A stretch of 64,000 bases of DNA from DASRDE01 sp035938175 (GCA_035938175.1 DASZHD010000018.1:106370-170369); one strand, 5' to 3'; shown: positions 51,633 through 59,985, counted from the stretch's first letter. Program-made: numbers and translations. The notes: generated by a model from the letters alone, not told the origin.

Positions 51633-52790
51633 ATGCGTAGATATGCTTCTTACGCTGGGGCCCTGGTATTGGCGGCAGTCGTTGCCGCCGCTTTGGCCGC
51701 GTCACCGAAAGGGCAGAGCGGCCACGTTCGAACGTACTACATCGCTGCGGACGAGGTCGTCTGGAACTATGCGCCGGACGGCAAAAACGCAATGATGAAC
51801 ATGCCGTACACCAAGATCGAGCGCGCGTATACCGTGCGCGGCAAGAACCAGATCGGCCCCAAATATTGGAAAGCGGTCTACCGCGAATACACCGACGGCA
51901 CGTTCAAGCATCTGAAGACGCGCGCGGCGAATCAGCAATACCTCGGCATTCTCGGTCCGATTTTGCACGCCGAAGTCGGAGACACTATCAAGGTCGTCTT
52001 CAAAAACAACGCTACGCATCCGTATAGCGTTCATCCGCACGGCGTCTTTTACACCAAAGCGAACGAAGGCAGCGCCTACGAAGATGGTTCGAGCGGTGCG
52101 AGCAAAACCGCCGGTGCCGTTCCACCGGGGCACACGTACACGTACACGTGGAGCGTACCGGATCGCGCCGGACCCGGTCCAAGCGATCCGAGCTCCGTCG
52201 TCTGGTTCTACCATTCGCATACCGAAGATCAGCGTGACGTCGATGCCGGGCTGGTCGGCGCAATGATCGTTACTGCACGCGGGATGGCACGTCCTGACGG
52301 TACGCCGAAAGACGTCGACCGCGAGTTCGTCGTCGACTACGAAATGTTCAACGAAAACCAGAGCTGGTATCTCGACCGCAACATGCGGGAGTTCACACCG
52401 CAACTCAGCGCAAAATCAAAACTCCAAGCCCTGGACTTTGACGAAGACGGCGGCGCGGTGTCGCTTACCGGTCATGGTTTTGCCGACGGCAACCTGAAAT
52501 TCACCATCAACGGCTATCTCTACGGCGAGGGGCCGGACATGACGATGCGTCGCGGCGAGCGCGTGCGCTGGTACGTCATCTCCCTCGGGAACGGCTTCAA
52601 TCTGCACACGCCGCACTGGCATGGCAACACGGTGCTTTTCCAAGGGCATCGGACCGACGTGCTCAACATCGGCGCTGCGCAGATGCTGGAAGCCGACATG
52701 GTGCCCGACAATCCGGGCACGTGGCTTTTCCATTGCCACTACTCGGATCACATGGCTGCGGGCATGCTCTCTTTTTATAAGGTTCTCTAA
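51633..52790 (+). CDS. Two-domain multicopper oxidase, ceruloplasmin-like
   Basis: 385 residues with a signal peptide (YASYAGALVLAAVVAAALAA). A run of G before the start (AAAGGGGGG, 10 nt) gives the ribosome site. Copper motifs are complete: HPHG (134-137), YHSH (193-196), HTPHWH (325-330) and FHCHYSDHMAAGM (366-378), giving type 1 (His, Cys368, His373, Met378) and trinuclear ligands. The sequence tracks animal ceruloplasmin/hephaestin domains (VWNYAPDG, LGILGPILHAEVGDTI, SWYLDRNM, TINGYLYG, MVPDNPGTW) more than laccases. A ferroxidase or copper-defence role is plausible. Flanked by direct repeats A and B. Confidence 0.9.
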   Translation: MRRYASYAGALVLAAVVAAALAASPKGQSGHVRTYYIAADEVVWNYAPDGKNAMMNMPYTKIERAYTVRGKNQIGPKYWKAVYREYTDGTFKHLKTRAANQQYLGILGPILHAEVGDTIKVVFKNNATHPYSVHPHGVFYTKANEGSAYEDGSSGASKTAGAVPPGHTYTYTWSVPDRAGPGPSDPSSVVWFYHSHTEDQRDVDAGLVGAMIVTARGMARPDGTPKDVDREFVVDYEMFNENQSWYLDRNMREFTPQLSAKSKLQALDFDEDGGAVSLTGHGFADGNLKFTINGYLYGEGPDMTMRRGERVRWYVISLGNGFNLHTPHWHGNTVLFQGHRTDVLNIGAAQMLEADMVPDNPGTWLFHCHYSDHMAAGMLSFYKVL

Positions 52791-52842
52791 GACCATTCTC
52801 CCGGCAGCTAACATTGAGACCGACGGATATATGTATTTCGGG

Positions 52843-52878
52843 TACACCGCGGTTGGAATAAGTGCACCCTACGAGTAA
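52843..52878 (+). repeat. Direct repeat B, GTTGGAATA-type
   Basis: TACACCGCGGTTGGAATAAG then TGCACCCTACGAGTAA; same orientation as repeat A 1.85 kb upstream. It lies 107 bp before the receptor gene, in a position that would also suit a promoter element. Confidence 0.6.
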
Positions 52879-52984
52879 CTGGTTCACTACTTTAGAATGA
52901 AAATGCAAGAGTGGTTGCCCGAAAGGTGACGGCACTCTGCCCCAATTGCGGGGAATTTCCGAACGATGCGGCTAATCGCAATTT

Positions 52985-54814
52985 ATGAAGCCCGCTGCAT
53001 GGCGCATGTTGGTTTTAACGTTTTGCGCCGCCGGTACGCTTCTGGTTGTTGCCGCCGTCTTCGATCAGGTGGGCTTCGGTGGCGCGCGTCCTTGGTACGG
53101 AATTTGGGGCTCCTATTTCAGCGGCTCTTCGGAGCCCTATCACCTTGCGTTTCGTGGTGTCGATCCGGGCGGCCCGGCCGACCGCGCGGGTGCGCGCGAA
53201 GGGGACCTCGTCGATATCCGCAGCTATACGCGGCTCGAACGCCTTTGGATTATGGGCCAGCCGCTGGAAGGCCATCCGGTAACGTTTCACATTAAGCGGG
53301 GTGATGTCCAAATACGAGCAACCATCGTTCCCGGCCCCTTCTCCATCGCGCGGTTTTGGAATTACGCGGCTTGGGAGCTTAGCGTCGTTTGGTTGTTGTT
53401 CTTCGCCGCGCTGATCGCGTGGCGCCGTCCGTATGCCGATAACAATTTGCTCCTCGCGACCGTACTGACGTGTGCGGCGATCGGCCTTGCCTCAAGGTCA
53501 CTTTTTTTTGCGTGGCCTTCTACGTGGCCTTACGTCGCCCTCGCCATTGTCGGACAGCTGCAGGTGATATCTATCGCGTTATGGGCGACGCTTGCCAGCC
53601 GGTTCGCGTGCCCGCTGTCCCTCGCGCGGCGCATTGCACTCGGCGTCTGCTGCGCATTCGTCGCCGTTTCCATAATCGTCGGAAGCGGCACGACGGACGA
53701 TACCTTGGGCATCGCGCCGCTGATTGGAACCATAACGCTCGGGTTTGATGCAACGACGTTTTTCAGCACGGCATGGACGACACCAACTAATGCAGCCATT
53801 GTTATGGCGCTGGTCTGCAGTGCCATGGCAATCGCCTCCGCGCGCGGTACGGACCGCCAGCGAGCGCGGTGGCTCCTGATACCTCTCAGCGCGGTCTATG
53901 TCACGTTCGCTGCGACGAACCTCGCGGTTCGCTTCCTTTCCTACGAAGCGATCCTGATTATCGGGCAGTCCTTCAGCATCGCCGCTATCGTCACACCCGT
54001 TCTTCTGAGCTACGCGGCGCTCAACCGGCGGCTCATCGATGCCGGGTTTGTTTTGAACCGCACTGTGGTTTTTGCAATTGTCTCGGCCATCGTAATCGGC
54101 GCCTTCATCCTAGTCGAATGGGCCGTGGGCGCTTGGCTCGTGAACGCGAGCCACATGACGAGCGTCATCGCCGGCATGGCCGTGGCGTTAGGCCTTGGGT
54201 TGTCCATGCGTTACGTACATCGATATGTTGACGCGCTGGTCGATCGCAGCTTCTTCCGTAAACGGCACGAAGACGAATCGGCGCTGCGGCGTTTTGCGTA
54301 TGAAGCCTCATTCATTAGTGATGCCTCAACGCTATTGCAACGCACCATTGCGATGGTGCACGACCACACGACCGCGGAATCGGCCGGAATTTTTATTCGT
54401 AACGGATCTGCGGGTAAGCTGTCCCAATTCTTGATTGAAGAAAAGGAAATCAGCGAAAATGACCCGGCAATCGTCGCTCTCAGCGCGTGGAACAAGCCTG
54501 TCGACTTGCATAAGATAAACGGATCTGAGTTGAGCGGCGATATGGCGTTTCCGATGATCTCGCGCGGCAGGCTCGTGGGAGCGCTGGTCTGCGGAGCGAA
54601 ACGTGACGGCGAAACGTATGCGCCGGACGAAGCGGATGCCTTGCTCGCGGTCGCACATGGCGTTGGCGGAGCACTCGACGTGCTCGACGCAAAAGCCGAG
54701 CGTTCACGCGATCCAATCATCGCCGATCTGCGCGATTCGATACAGGCGTTGTCTGAAGCGACACGCTCGTTACCGGACGCCATCGCGGAGCGGCTACGCC
54801 GGCAGTCGACCTGA
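52985..54814 (+). CDS. PDZ-like/7TM/GAF orphan receptor
   Basis: 609 residues. An N-terminal membrane helix (about 8-28) leads to an outside loop with PDZ-type sequence (VDPGGPADRAGAREGDLVDI, residues ~59-78). About seven to eight membrane helices follow (125-405), then the motif VDALVDRSFFRKRHEDESAL, and a GAF-like domain (about 440-570). There is no kinase, GGDEF or other output domain. The membrane/GAF layout resembles the sensor half of histidine kinases that have lost their catalytic half, so signalling would need a partner. A broken paralogue lies at 51.3 kb. Confidence 0.78.
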   Translation: MKPAAWRMLVLTFCAAGTLLVVAAVFDQVGFGGARPWYGIWGSYFSGSSEPYHLAFRGVDPGGPADRAGAREGDLVDIRSYTRLERLWIMGQPLEGHPVTFHIKRGDVQIRATIVPGPFSIARFWNYAAWELSVVWLLFFAALIAWRRPYADNNLLLATVLTCAAIGLASRSLFFAWPSTWPYVALAIVGQLQVISIALWATLASRFACPLSLARRIALGVCCAFVAVSIIVGSGTTDDTLGIAPLIGTITLGFDATTFFSTAWTTPTNAAIVMALVCSAMAIASARGTDRQRARWLLIPLSAVYVTFAATNLAVRFLSYEAILIIGQSFSIAAIVTPVLLSYAALNRRLIDAGFVLNRTVVFAIVSAIVIGAFILVEWAVGAWLVNASHMTSVIAGMAVALGLGLSMRYVHRYVDALVDRSFFRKRHEDESALRRFAYEASFISDASTLLQRTIAMVHDHTTAESAGIFIRNGSAGKLSQFLIEEKEISENDPAIVALSAWNKPVDLHKINGSELSGDMAFPMISRGRLVGALVCGAKRDGETYAPDEADALLAVAHGVGGALDVLDAKAERSRDPIIADLRDSIQALSEATRSLPDAIAERLRRQST

Positions 54815-54918
54815 TATTCGGAATTCGCCCAATTAAATTGACAGAATAAAGCGCACGTGGGCGGCAAGCCGCCATCTGGCTCATTGCTTATTGAAGGGTG
54901 TCCTGCTAAGCTAAGGGC

Positions 54919-55449
54919 ATGAAAAATACTATTGCTCTCGCGATGCTTCTTGGTATTGCGACGGGCGGACTGGTGCTCTCGAGCTCGCGTCCGGACGCAT
55001 CCGCGGCACCTACGCCCATTCCGGGCGGCGCAAATCAACTTCGAGGCGTAAGTGGAAGTCTTTCGTCTACGTTATTCAACGGAAAAATTCGGATCCGGAA
55101 GATGGCGTTACGGGCGTCCACGCCGGGCGAATTCACGCCCGCCACCGGTCAGCGCGGAATAGTGCTGTCCTGGTTAGTTTCAAACGGCACGTCTTCCGAA
55201 CGCACCGGCTACTTTGCGGCATCGCTCGCGGATGCGGACGGCGTAGTCGTCGACGGTAATCCGGTAACGGTCTATAGCGCATACTACTCGCTGCAACCGG
55301 GCGCCGCGGCGCGGCAAACGATGCAATTCGTATTACCGGCCGGTTACGCGCCGGCGAAAATTTTACTTGTGGATAAGGGTAGCCCGGCCGGTCCCGCCTT
55401 TCGAGTCAACCTGAAGACGTCGGACATTCCTTCACCGACGGAACCTTAG
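54919..55449 (+). CDS. Secreted protein of unknown function
   Basis: 176 residues with an obvious signal peptide (NTIALAMLLGIATGGLVLSS, likely cleavage near ASAAPT). The mature part is beta-rich: an Ig-like or beta-sandwich arrangement is suggested by alternating strands (IVLSWLVSNGTSSERTGYFA, MQFVLPAGYAPAKILLVDKG). No cysteines, so no disulfides. Start preceded by TAAGGGC. Function unknown. Confidence 0.72.
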   Translation: MKNTIALAMLLGIATGGLVLSSSRPDASAAPTPIPGGANQLRGVSGSLSSTLFNGKIRIRKMALRASTPGEFTPATGQRGIVLSWLVSNGTSSERTGYFAASLADADGVVVDGNPVTVYSAYYSLQPGAAARQTMQFVLPAGYAPAKILLVDKGSPAGPAFRVNLKTSDIPSPTEP

Positions 55450-55507
55450 CATTGCTTTGGGCGATTAGAAAAAACCATCGCGGGCGCGTCTGCGCGCAGC
55501 AGGAGCG

Positions 55508-56050
55508 ATGATTGTCGGAGCGTCCGATCATGGCGGTTGGGCCATTTTCGTAACCATCGCTCGTGACGGTACACTCCTCGATCGTCGGCGCGTAGAACTT
55601 GTCGACGAAAATCTGCCTAGCATTCCCCATCACCATGAGGCCCAGTTGCTCCCGATTGCCCAGGGCGTTGCCTTGGTTGAACGTGTACGTGCTTCGGCGG
55701 AAAAACACGCCGCACTTGCCCTGAACGAAATAGCATCGGTTATGCCGAACATCGCCGGAATCGCTCTGCGCGCGTGTCCCCCACTTCCGCCAACAATAGC
55801 GGAACGAATCACGAACTATCGAGCACGAAACGTCGCCGATTGGGTAATGTATCGCAAAGCCCTCGCTGTCGCTGCCGAGGCTCGCGGATGGCGCGTGTAT
55901 TGGTATGATCCAAAGACGGTCTTAGCTTCGGCTCCCGAAGTGCAACAACTGCGAAAAATCGTCGGGGCTCCTTGGAACAACGATCACAAACTCGCAATGG
56001 CGGCGGCCATTGTCAGCGCACGTGCTCTATCAGCCTCGGCACTCGTGTGA
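55508..56050 (+). CDS. Unknown protein, possible RNase H-like fold
   Basis: 180 residues, no signal peptide. It opens MIVGASDHGGWAIFVTIARD then TLLDRRRVELV, a beta-hairpin with an early Asp as in RNase H-like folds, and ends with APWNNDHKLAMAAAIVSA, where an Asp/His pair lies in the last helix. The spacing of early Asp, middle PPTIAERITNYRARNVADW and late NNDHKLAMAAA is reminiscent of RuvC-like or actin-like enzymes, but only weakly. Stand-alone, 58 bp after the secreted protein. Confidence 0.6.
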   Translation: MIVGASDHGGWAIFVTIARDGTLLDRRRVELVDENLPSIPHHHEAQLLPIAQGVALVERVRASAEKHAALALNEIASVMPNIAGIALRACPPLPPTIAERITNYRARNVADWVMYRKALAVAAEARGWRVYWYDPKTVLASAPEVQQLRKIVGAPWNNDHKLAMAAAIVSARALSASALV

Positions 56051-56129
56051 ACGGCAACGCCACGTCTTCTCCCTGATCCAAGGATCGGTCGCTGGCGAAA
56101 GACACGGTACCGCGGCGCGGCATGCTCGC

Positions 56130-56157
56130 TTGCACGATCGATATACTCTGTGATACA
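56130..56157 (+). promoter_or_regulatory. Candidate promoter of the CreD-like gene
   Basis: TTGCAC (56130-56135), 16-bp spacer, GATACA (56152-56157). The -10 lies inside the palindrome at 56145-56183, so a protein bound there should block initiation. Confidence 0.45.
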
Positions 56158-56183
56158 AAGTTATTACCTTTGCAACACAGAGT
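56145..56183. promoter_or_regulatory. Interrupted palindrome, probable operator
   Basis: ACTCTGTG...CACAGAGT (perfect 8 bp) encloses CAAAG...CTTTG (perfect 5 bp) around TTATTAC. It starts 74 bp before the CreD-like gene and covers its putative -10. The GbsR/MarR-type regulator 2.6 kb away is a candidate ligand. Confidence 0.6.
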
Positions 56184-56218
56184 CACCGGCGTCGGGTGCC
56201 GCGTGGGGGGAGTTTTGA

Positions 56219-57385
56219 ATGACCAAGTACTTGAGCGCCGTGGCGCTCGTGTTCGTCGGCGCGAGCATTGCCTGGCTGATCTTGGGAGGGACGCTGGTCC
56301 AGCGCACGGGCGACTCGGACACCGAGCAACGCGCGCATTTGAGCACTCAATGGGGGTCTCCGCAAGTGCAGCAAGCGCCGGTAATTACGGCCGGCCCGGT
56401 AAAACACGTTGTCGTCATCCCAATTCGTTCCAGCCGAATCAACGTCGCGCTGAATCTGGAACAGCGACGCAAGGGACTGCTTTGGTATAACCTGTACGAC
56501 GTGCAGTTCTCCGGCCGCTACGTCGTGCGCAACGATTCAAACAGCGACCGGCTAGCCGTCCGATTCCCTCTACCTGCTTCAGACGCGAGCTACGCGAATT
56601 TGAGATACAGCATTGACGGCAAACGAATCGACAACGCGGCCGTACTCGACCGCGGCGTTGTGACGTTCGCACTCAAACCCGGTGAGAACGCGGTCATTGA
56701 GAATGCTTATAGCTCACGAGGAATGGAATCCTGGACGTATCAGTTCAAAAACGGCGTCGAATCCATTAATGACTTTGCCTTAACGCTGATGACGAACTTC
56801 AAGGACATCGACTTCCCGGCGAACACACTGCTGCCCGTAACCGAAGAGCCCCTCGCAAACGGCTGGCGCCTGCAGTGGACTTATCGAACGCTGGTCACCG
56901 CCAATGCCATCGGTATGGTCATTCCCTATCCGCCGCAGCCCGGCCCGCTTGCGGAGCGCATCACGTTTTGGGCTCCAGTCGCATTGTTGTTCTACTTCTT
57001 CGTCATGCTGCTAACTACAACGCTGCGCGGGATCGAATTGCATCCCATCAACTACTTTTTCCTCGCATGCGCATTCTTTGCGTTCCACTTGCTTTTCGCG
57101 TACCTCATCGATCGCATACCGCTACTCGCGGCATTTTCCATATGCTCGATCGTCTCGATATTTCTGACGATTTCCTACTTACGGCTCGTCGTAGGTTGGC
57201 GCTTCGCCGCGGTGGAGAGTGGTCTGGCTCAACTCGTGTATTTGGTATTATTCTCGTACGCCCTATTCAACGAAGGCTGGAGTGGCTTGACGATTACGAT
57301 CGGCGCTATCATCACGCTGTTCGTCGCGATGCAGCTCACGGGCGGTATCCGCTGGAGTCAGCGAGCAGCGGCTCAGAGTTGTTAA
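56219..57385 (+). CDS. CreD-like inner membrane protein
   Basis: 388 residues. One N-terminal helix (YLSAVALVFVGASIAWLIL), a large extracytoplasmic beta domain of ~200 residues (GLLWYNLYDVQFSGRYVVRN, AVRFPLPASDASYANLRY), then five or six C-terminal helices (VALLFYFFVMLLTTTLRG, INYFFLACAFFAFHLLFAYL and on). That is the CreD/COG4452 layout: inner-membrane proteins linked to envelope integrity. It is shorter than E. coli CreD (~450). It converges on the DUF805-SRPBCC gene with a 52-bp gap. Confidence 0.75.
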   Translation: MTKYLSAVALVFVGASIAWLILGGTLVQRTGDSDTEQRAHLSTQWGSPQVQQAPVITAGPVKHVVVIPIRSSRINVALNLEQRRKGLLWYNLYDVQFSGRYVVRNDSNSDRLAVRFPLPASDASYANLRYSIDGKRIDNAAVLDRGVVTFALKPGENAVIENAYSSRGMESWTYQFKNGVESINDFALTLMTNFKDIDFPANTLLPVTEEPLANGWRLQWTYRTLVTANAIGMVIPYPPQPGPLAERITFWAPVALLFYFFVMLLTTTLRGIELHPINYFFLACAFFAFHLLFAYLIDRIPLLAAFSICSIVSIFLTISYLRLVVGWRFAAVESGLAQLVYLVLFSYALFNEGWSGLTITIGAIITLFVAMQLTGGIRWSQRAAAQSC

Positions 57386-57437
57386 CGGCGTGTGGTACAG
57401 CAAAATAAAGAACGCACCGCGCAAGCGATGGGTCCTT

Positions 57438-58811
57438 CTATTTACCTTTCGATTCCGAAAGCTGCTTTATTTGACGTAACACCCTCATATGAATTTGATG
57501 AATGATCCGGTCCGAAAAGATTGCCCAATACGTCCCAGGCCACAAGTGGTGCTGGTACCATGTCCGGCCGATCAGAAGCGTCCGTCCTCCGGGAAGCGCT
57601 TCTAAATCGAATTCACCATTTCGAGAAACCATGTAACCGTGAAGATGCGGCGTGTCGAGAGCAGGATATACGCTGAGTTCACGCATCGGCTCCGGGTTAC
57701 GTGCGACGCGGAACGCAAGTCTTTTGCCGGGTTCCCATACAGTGATCGGTTCGACAAAGTCGCCCGTAGAGAATTCGCAATAACGCACCGCTCCAACGCC
57801 TCGGCCCACGATTTTCGCCCGCTCGGGATAAGCAATCCCCAAACGGAACGTTGGCTCGGTAGGTGGCGGCAAATCCGGAAAGCTGATTACGCGATTCCAT
57901 ACTTGCATCGGCGGTGCATCGATGACGATTTGGGATTGGACCATATACGTGGGCGTATCTCGAGGGACAACGGCTTCTGCGCCCATGATAGCCGGCGAAA
58001 GAAGCGTAAGAACGAGTAGAAAGCCGGCGTTGACTCGTAACCGTGGACCGCTATTGGTCACGACGTGTCCGAACAGAGCGCCGATAAAGGCCAAGAACAG
58101 GGCGAGAGGGGCTGCCATCGCGATGCATATAGCGCCTTCAAGAGCAACGGCAAGCAGGCCGCCAAGGGTGAGCAGCATCGCACACATTGCGACTGCAATG
58201 CTCTGACCCAGGTCGCGTCGACGATGCGCGCCGTACAGAAACGCGGCCAGGGCGCCCTCGGAAAATGGAATTGCCGCAAACAGACCCCATCCGTAGCTTG
58301 TCAGCACGCGCGTACCGAGGGCAACGCAAACCAAGCCCAGTAGCGCGGAGACGACGGTTGCGAGCGCAGCCGCGCCGAACGAGTCTTCGGGCACTATGCG
58401 CTGGAGTATGCGTAAACGCGCCTGATCGTCGCCCGTTCGGTGTTCGGGCCATATCGCCGCTACCAGAAACGATGCGATGTTGGCAACCGGAACAAAGAAC
58501 AGTACGGTGAACCAATCCGGCCACCCGATCGCCCGAAAGCGCTTCACCGTTATTGCAACGCCAACCCAGGCAAAAGGGAGCGACATCGCCAGCATTGATA
58601 GTAGAAACGTTCGATCCGCAGAATCGAGACTGCTAATCGAAACGGGAACACCCAACGGCACTAAGTAGTTTAGCGGCGACCACGGTCTGTGGAAAACAAA
58701 CGTGGCAAACGAGAGGTCGATAACGTGCTTCAGCAGCACGCAGCATAACGCTACGGTGATATACGCACGGCGGTCGATGGTTCCGGAGAACGAAAATAAG
58801 ACACGCAGCAT
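57438..58811 (-). CDS. DUF805-like membrane domain fused to SRPBCC domain
   Basis: 457 residues. The first ~120 residues match DUF805-type membrane proteins (FSFSGTIDRRAYITVALCCV, VKRFRAIGWPDWFTVLFFVP, the K/RRxxD/xGxS-like turn). Further helices run to about residue 290. The C-terminal ~165 residues are an SRPBCC/polyketide-cyclase-like lipid-binding fold (SQIVIDAPPMQVWNRVISFP, KRLAFRVARNPEP, GRTLLIGRTWYQHHLWPGTY). The ATG abuts the stop of the GbsR/MarR gene directly, so the two are one transcript. A lipid- or envelope-related role is inferred. Confidence 0.75.
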   Translation of the reverse strand: MLRVLFSFSGTIDRRAYITVALCCVLLKHVIDLSFATFVFHRPWSPLNYLVPLGVPVSISSLDSADRTFLLSMLAMSLPFAWVGVAITVKRFRAIGWPDWFTVLFFVPVANIASFLVAAIWPEHRTGDDQARLRILQRIVPEDSFGAAALATVVSALLGLVCVALGTRVLTSYGWGLFAAIPFSEGALAAFLYGAHRRRDLGQSIAVAMCAMLLTLGGLLAVALEGAICIAMAAPLALFLAFIGALFGHVVTNSGPRLRVNAGFLLVLTLLSPAIMGAEAVVPRDTPTYMVQSQIVIDAPPMQVWNRVISFPDLPPPTEPTFRLGIAYPERAKIVGRGVGAVRYCEFSTGDFVEPITVWEPGKRLAFRVARNPEPMRELSVYPALDTPHLHGYMVSRNGEFDLEALPGGRTLLIGRTWYQHHLWPGTYWAIFSDRIIHQIHMRVLRQIKQLSESKGK

Positions 58812-59369
58812 CTATTTAACAACCCTGAAAATCGAGCGGAGCCGACCTTGCAAACCGGCAATGCCGCGAATTGCCGCGGTCGGCAGTCTTGCGAATTCGT
58901 CCACAAGCGGGCTCAGGGCCTCAAAGACATCGAGCATCGCATGAATCCGCTTTTCGATAAACCGGTCAGTGGTGCTCCCGCGGACTTTTGATTCCGCGGC
59001 ACACTCACGTAATATCGCGAGTGTGGGATCCACTTCTCGCCGTTTTCGTGCTTCCGCGAGAATCGACAGCATGTGCCACACGTCAGCGATAGCTTCGAAG
59101 TGTTGGCGCCGGTCGCCGAGAACGTGCACCGACCGAACGACGCCCCATGCCTCGAGTTCGCGAAGGCTGGTACTCGCGTTTGAGCGGGCGATTCCAAGCG
59201 TAGTAGCGATGGTCTGAAAATCCAGTGGCTTCGGTGACAGATATAACAGAGCGTGAATCTGCGCTACGCTGCGGCTAATTCCCCATCTCATGCCGAGCTC
59301 GCCCCAGTGCAGGATGAACTTTTCCGCTACCGGGCTTAAATCGACACCGTGGCTTGTTTCTTCGCTCAT
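58812..59369 (-). CDS. GbsR/MarR family transcriptional regulator
   Basis: 185 residues from the ATG at 59369. Winged-helix start typical of GbsR-like proteins (EKFILHWGELGMRWGISRSV, QIHALLYLSPKPLDFQTIAT), then recognition helix ARSNASTSLRELEAWGVVRS and a C-terminal helical dimerisation region. It should bind palindromic DNA and respond to a small ligand. TGTCAG-N6-CTGACA (59369-59386) overlaps its own start codon and would suit autorepression. Directly followed by the DUF805-SRPBCC gene. Confidence 0.85.
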   Translation of the reverse strand: MSEETSHGVDLSPVAEKFILHWGELGMRWGISRSVAQIHALLYLSPKPLDFQTIATTLGIARSNASTSLRELEAWGVVRSVHVLGDRRQHFEAIADVWHMLSILAEARKRREVDPTLAILRECAAESKVRGSTTDRFIEKRIHAMLDVFEALSPLVDEFARLPTAAIRGIAGLQGRLRSIFRVVK

Positions 59370-59386
59370 GTCAGTTTTTTCTGACA
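59369..59386. promoter_or_regulatory. Palindromic operator overlapping the regulator start
   Basis: TGTCAG-TTTTTT-CTGACA is a perfect 6-bp inverted repeat with a 6-nt AT spacer. It touches the regulator's ATG at 59369, so binding would block its own expression. Confidence 0.6.
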
Positions 59387-59458
59387 ATATCGCCGCAACG
59401 GTCCTCTTGTCAAGCGGCCCGGCTTTAGATAGGCGCGGCCCGAAGTTTTTTCGGCCTG

Positions 59459-59485
59459 TGTCGATCTGGGGTCATTCCGTTCGAC
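59459..59485 (+). promoter_or_regulatory. ECF42-type promoter, copy 2 (in front of intact YciI gene)
   Basis: TGTCGA (59459-59464), 17-bp spacer, CGAC (59482-59485), 37 nt before the ATG at 59523. It shares TTCCGTTCGACGGGTAGGTAG exactly with copy 1 at 50 kb. No sigma factor gene is visible in the window. Confidence 0.65.
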
Positions 59486-59522
59486 GGGTAGGTAGCAGCC
59501 AACTCAGCGATAAGGAGACCCC

Positions 59523-59909
59523 ATGCGATTCTTGGTCATGGTCAAACCGAATAAGAACGAAGTTGCTCGCTACGAAGCCGAGAGCTTCCCGGAAAACTTC
59601 AGCGACGACATAGCCAAAATGGGCGCGTTCAACCAAACGCTGACCGACGACGGCATGCTTCTGGACATGGGTGGCTTAACGCCGACTTCCAAGGGCACCC
59701 GCATCGACTACTCAGGCGCAAAGCCGCAGATCACCGACGGACCCTTCGCTGAAACGAAGGAGCTGGTCGCCGGATTCTGGCTCCTCGAAGCGCCTTCGAA
59801 ACAAGAGCTCGTCGACCGGCTTTCGCGGTGCCCATTCCAGAACGGCGAATCGATCGAAATCCGTCCGTTGTTTACCGAGGCAGATCTCGAGCGGTTCCTT
59901 AACAGATAA
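59523..59909 (+). CDS. YciI-related (DGPF-domain) protein
   Basis: 128 residues. Family features: MRFLVMVKPNKNE, TDDGMLLDMGGLTPTSKGTR, ITDGPFAETKELVAGFWLLE (the DGPF motif) and CPFQNGESIEIRPLFTEADL (C-terminal strand). Proteins of this type are usual targets of ECF42 or SigJ-like sigma factors, with unproved catalytic roles. AAGGAG lies 9 nt before the ATG. A hairpin terminator follows at 59926. Confidence 0.93.
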   Translation: MRFLVMVKPNKNEVARYEAESFPENFSDDIAKMGAFNQTLTDDGMLLDMGGLTPTSKGTRIDYSGAKPQITDGPFAETKELVAGFWLLEAPSKQELVDRLSRCPFQNGESIEIRPLFTEADLERFLNR

Positions 59910-59925
59910 ACGTTCGGTTCGGAAC

Positions 59926-59955
59926 GACGCAGTCTCTCGACGGCTGCGTCTTCTC
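59926..59955 (+). terminator. Probable intrinsic terminator after the YciI gene
   Basis: GACGCAG (59926-59932) pairs with CTGCGTC (59944-59950), followed by TTCTCGTTCT. Moderate T content only. Confidence 0.55.
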
Positions 59956-59985
59956 GTTCTATGCCCCCGTTCAGGACTAGTGCGG

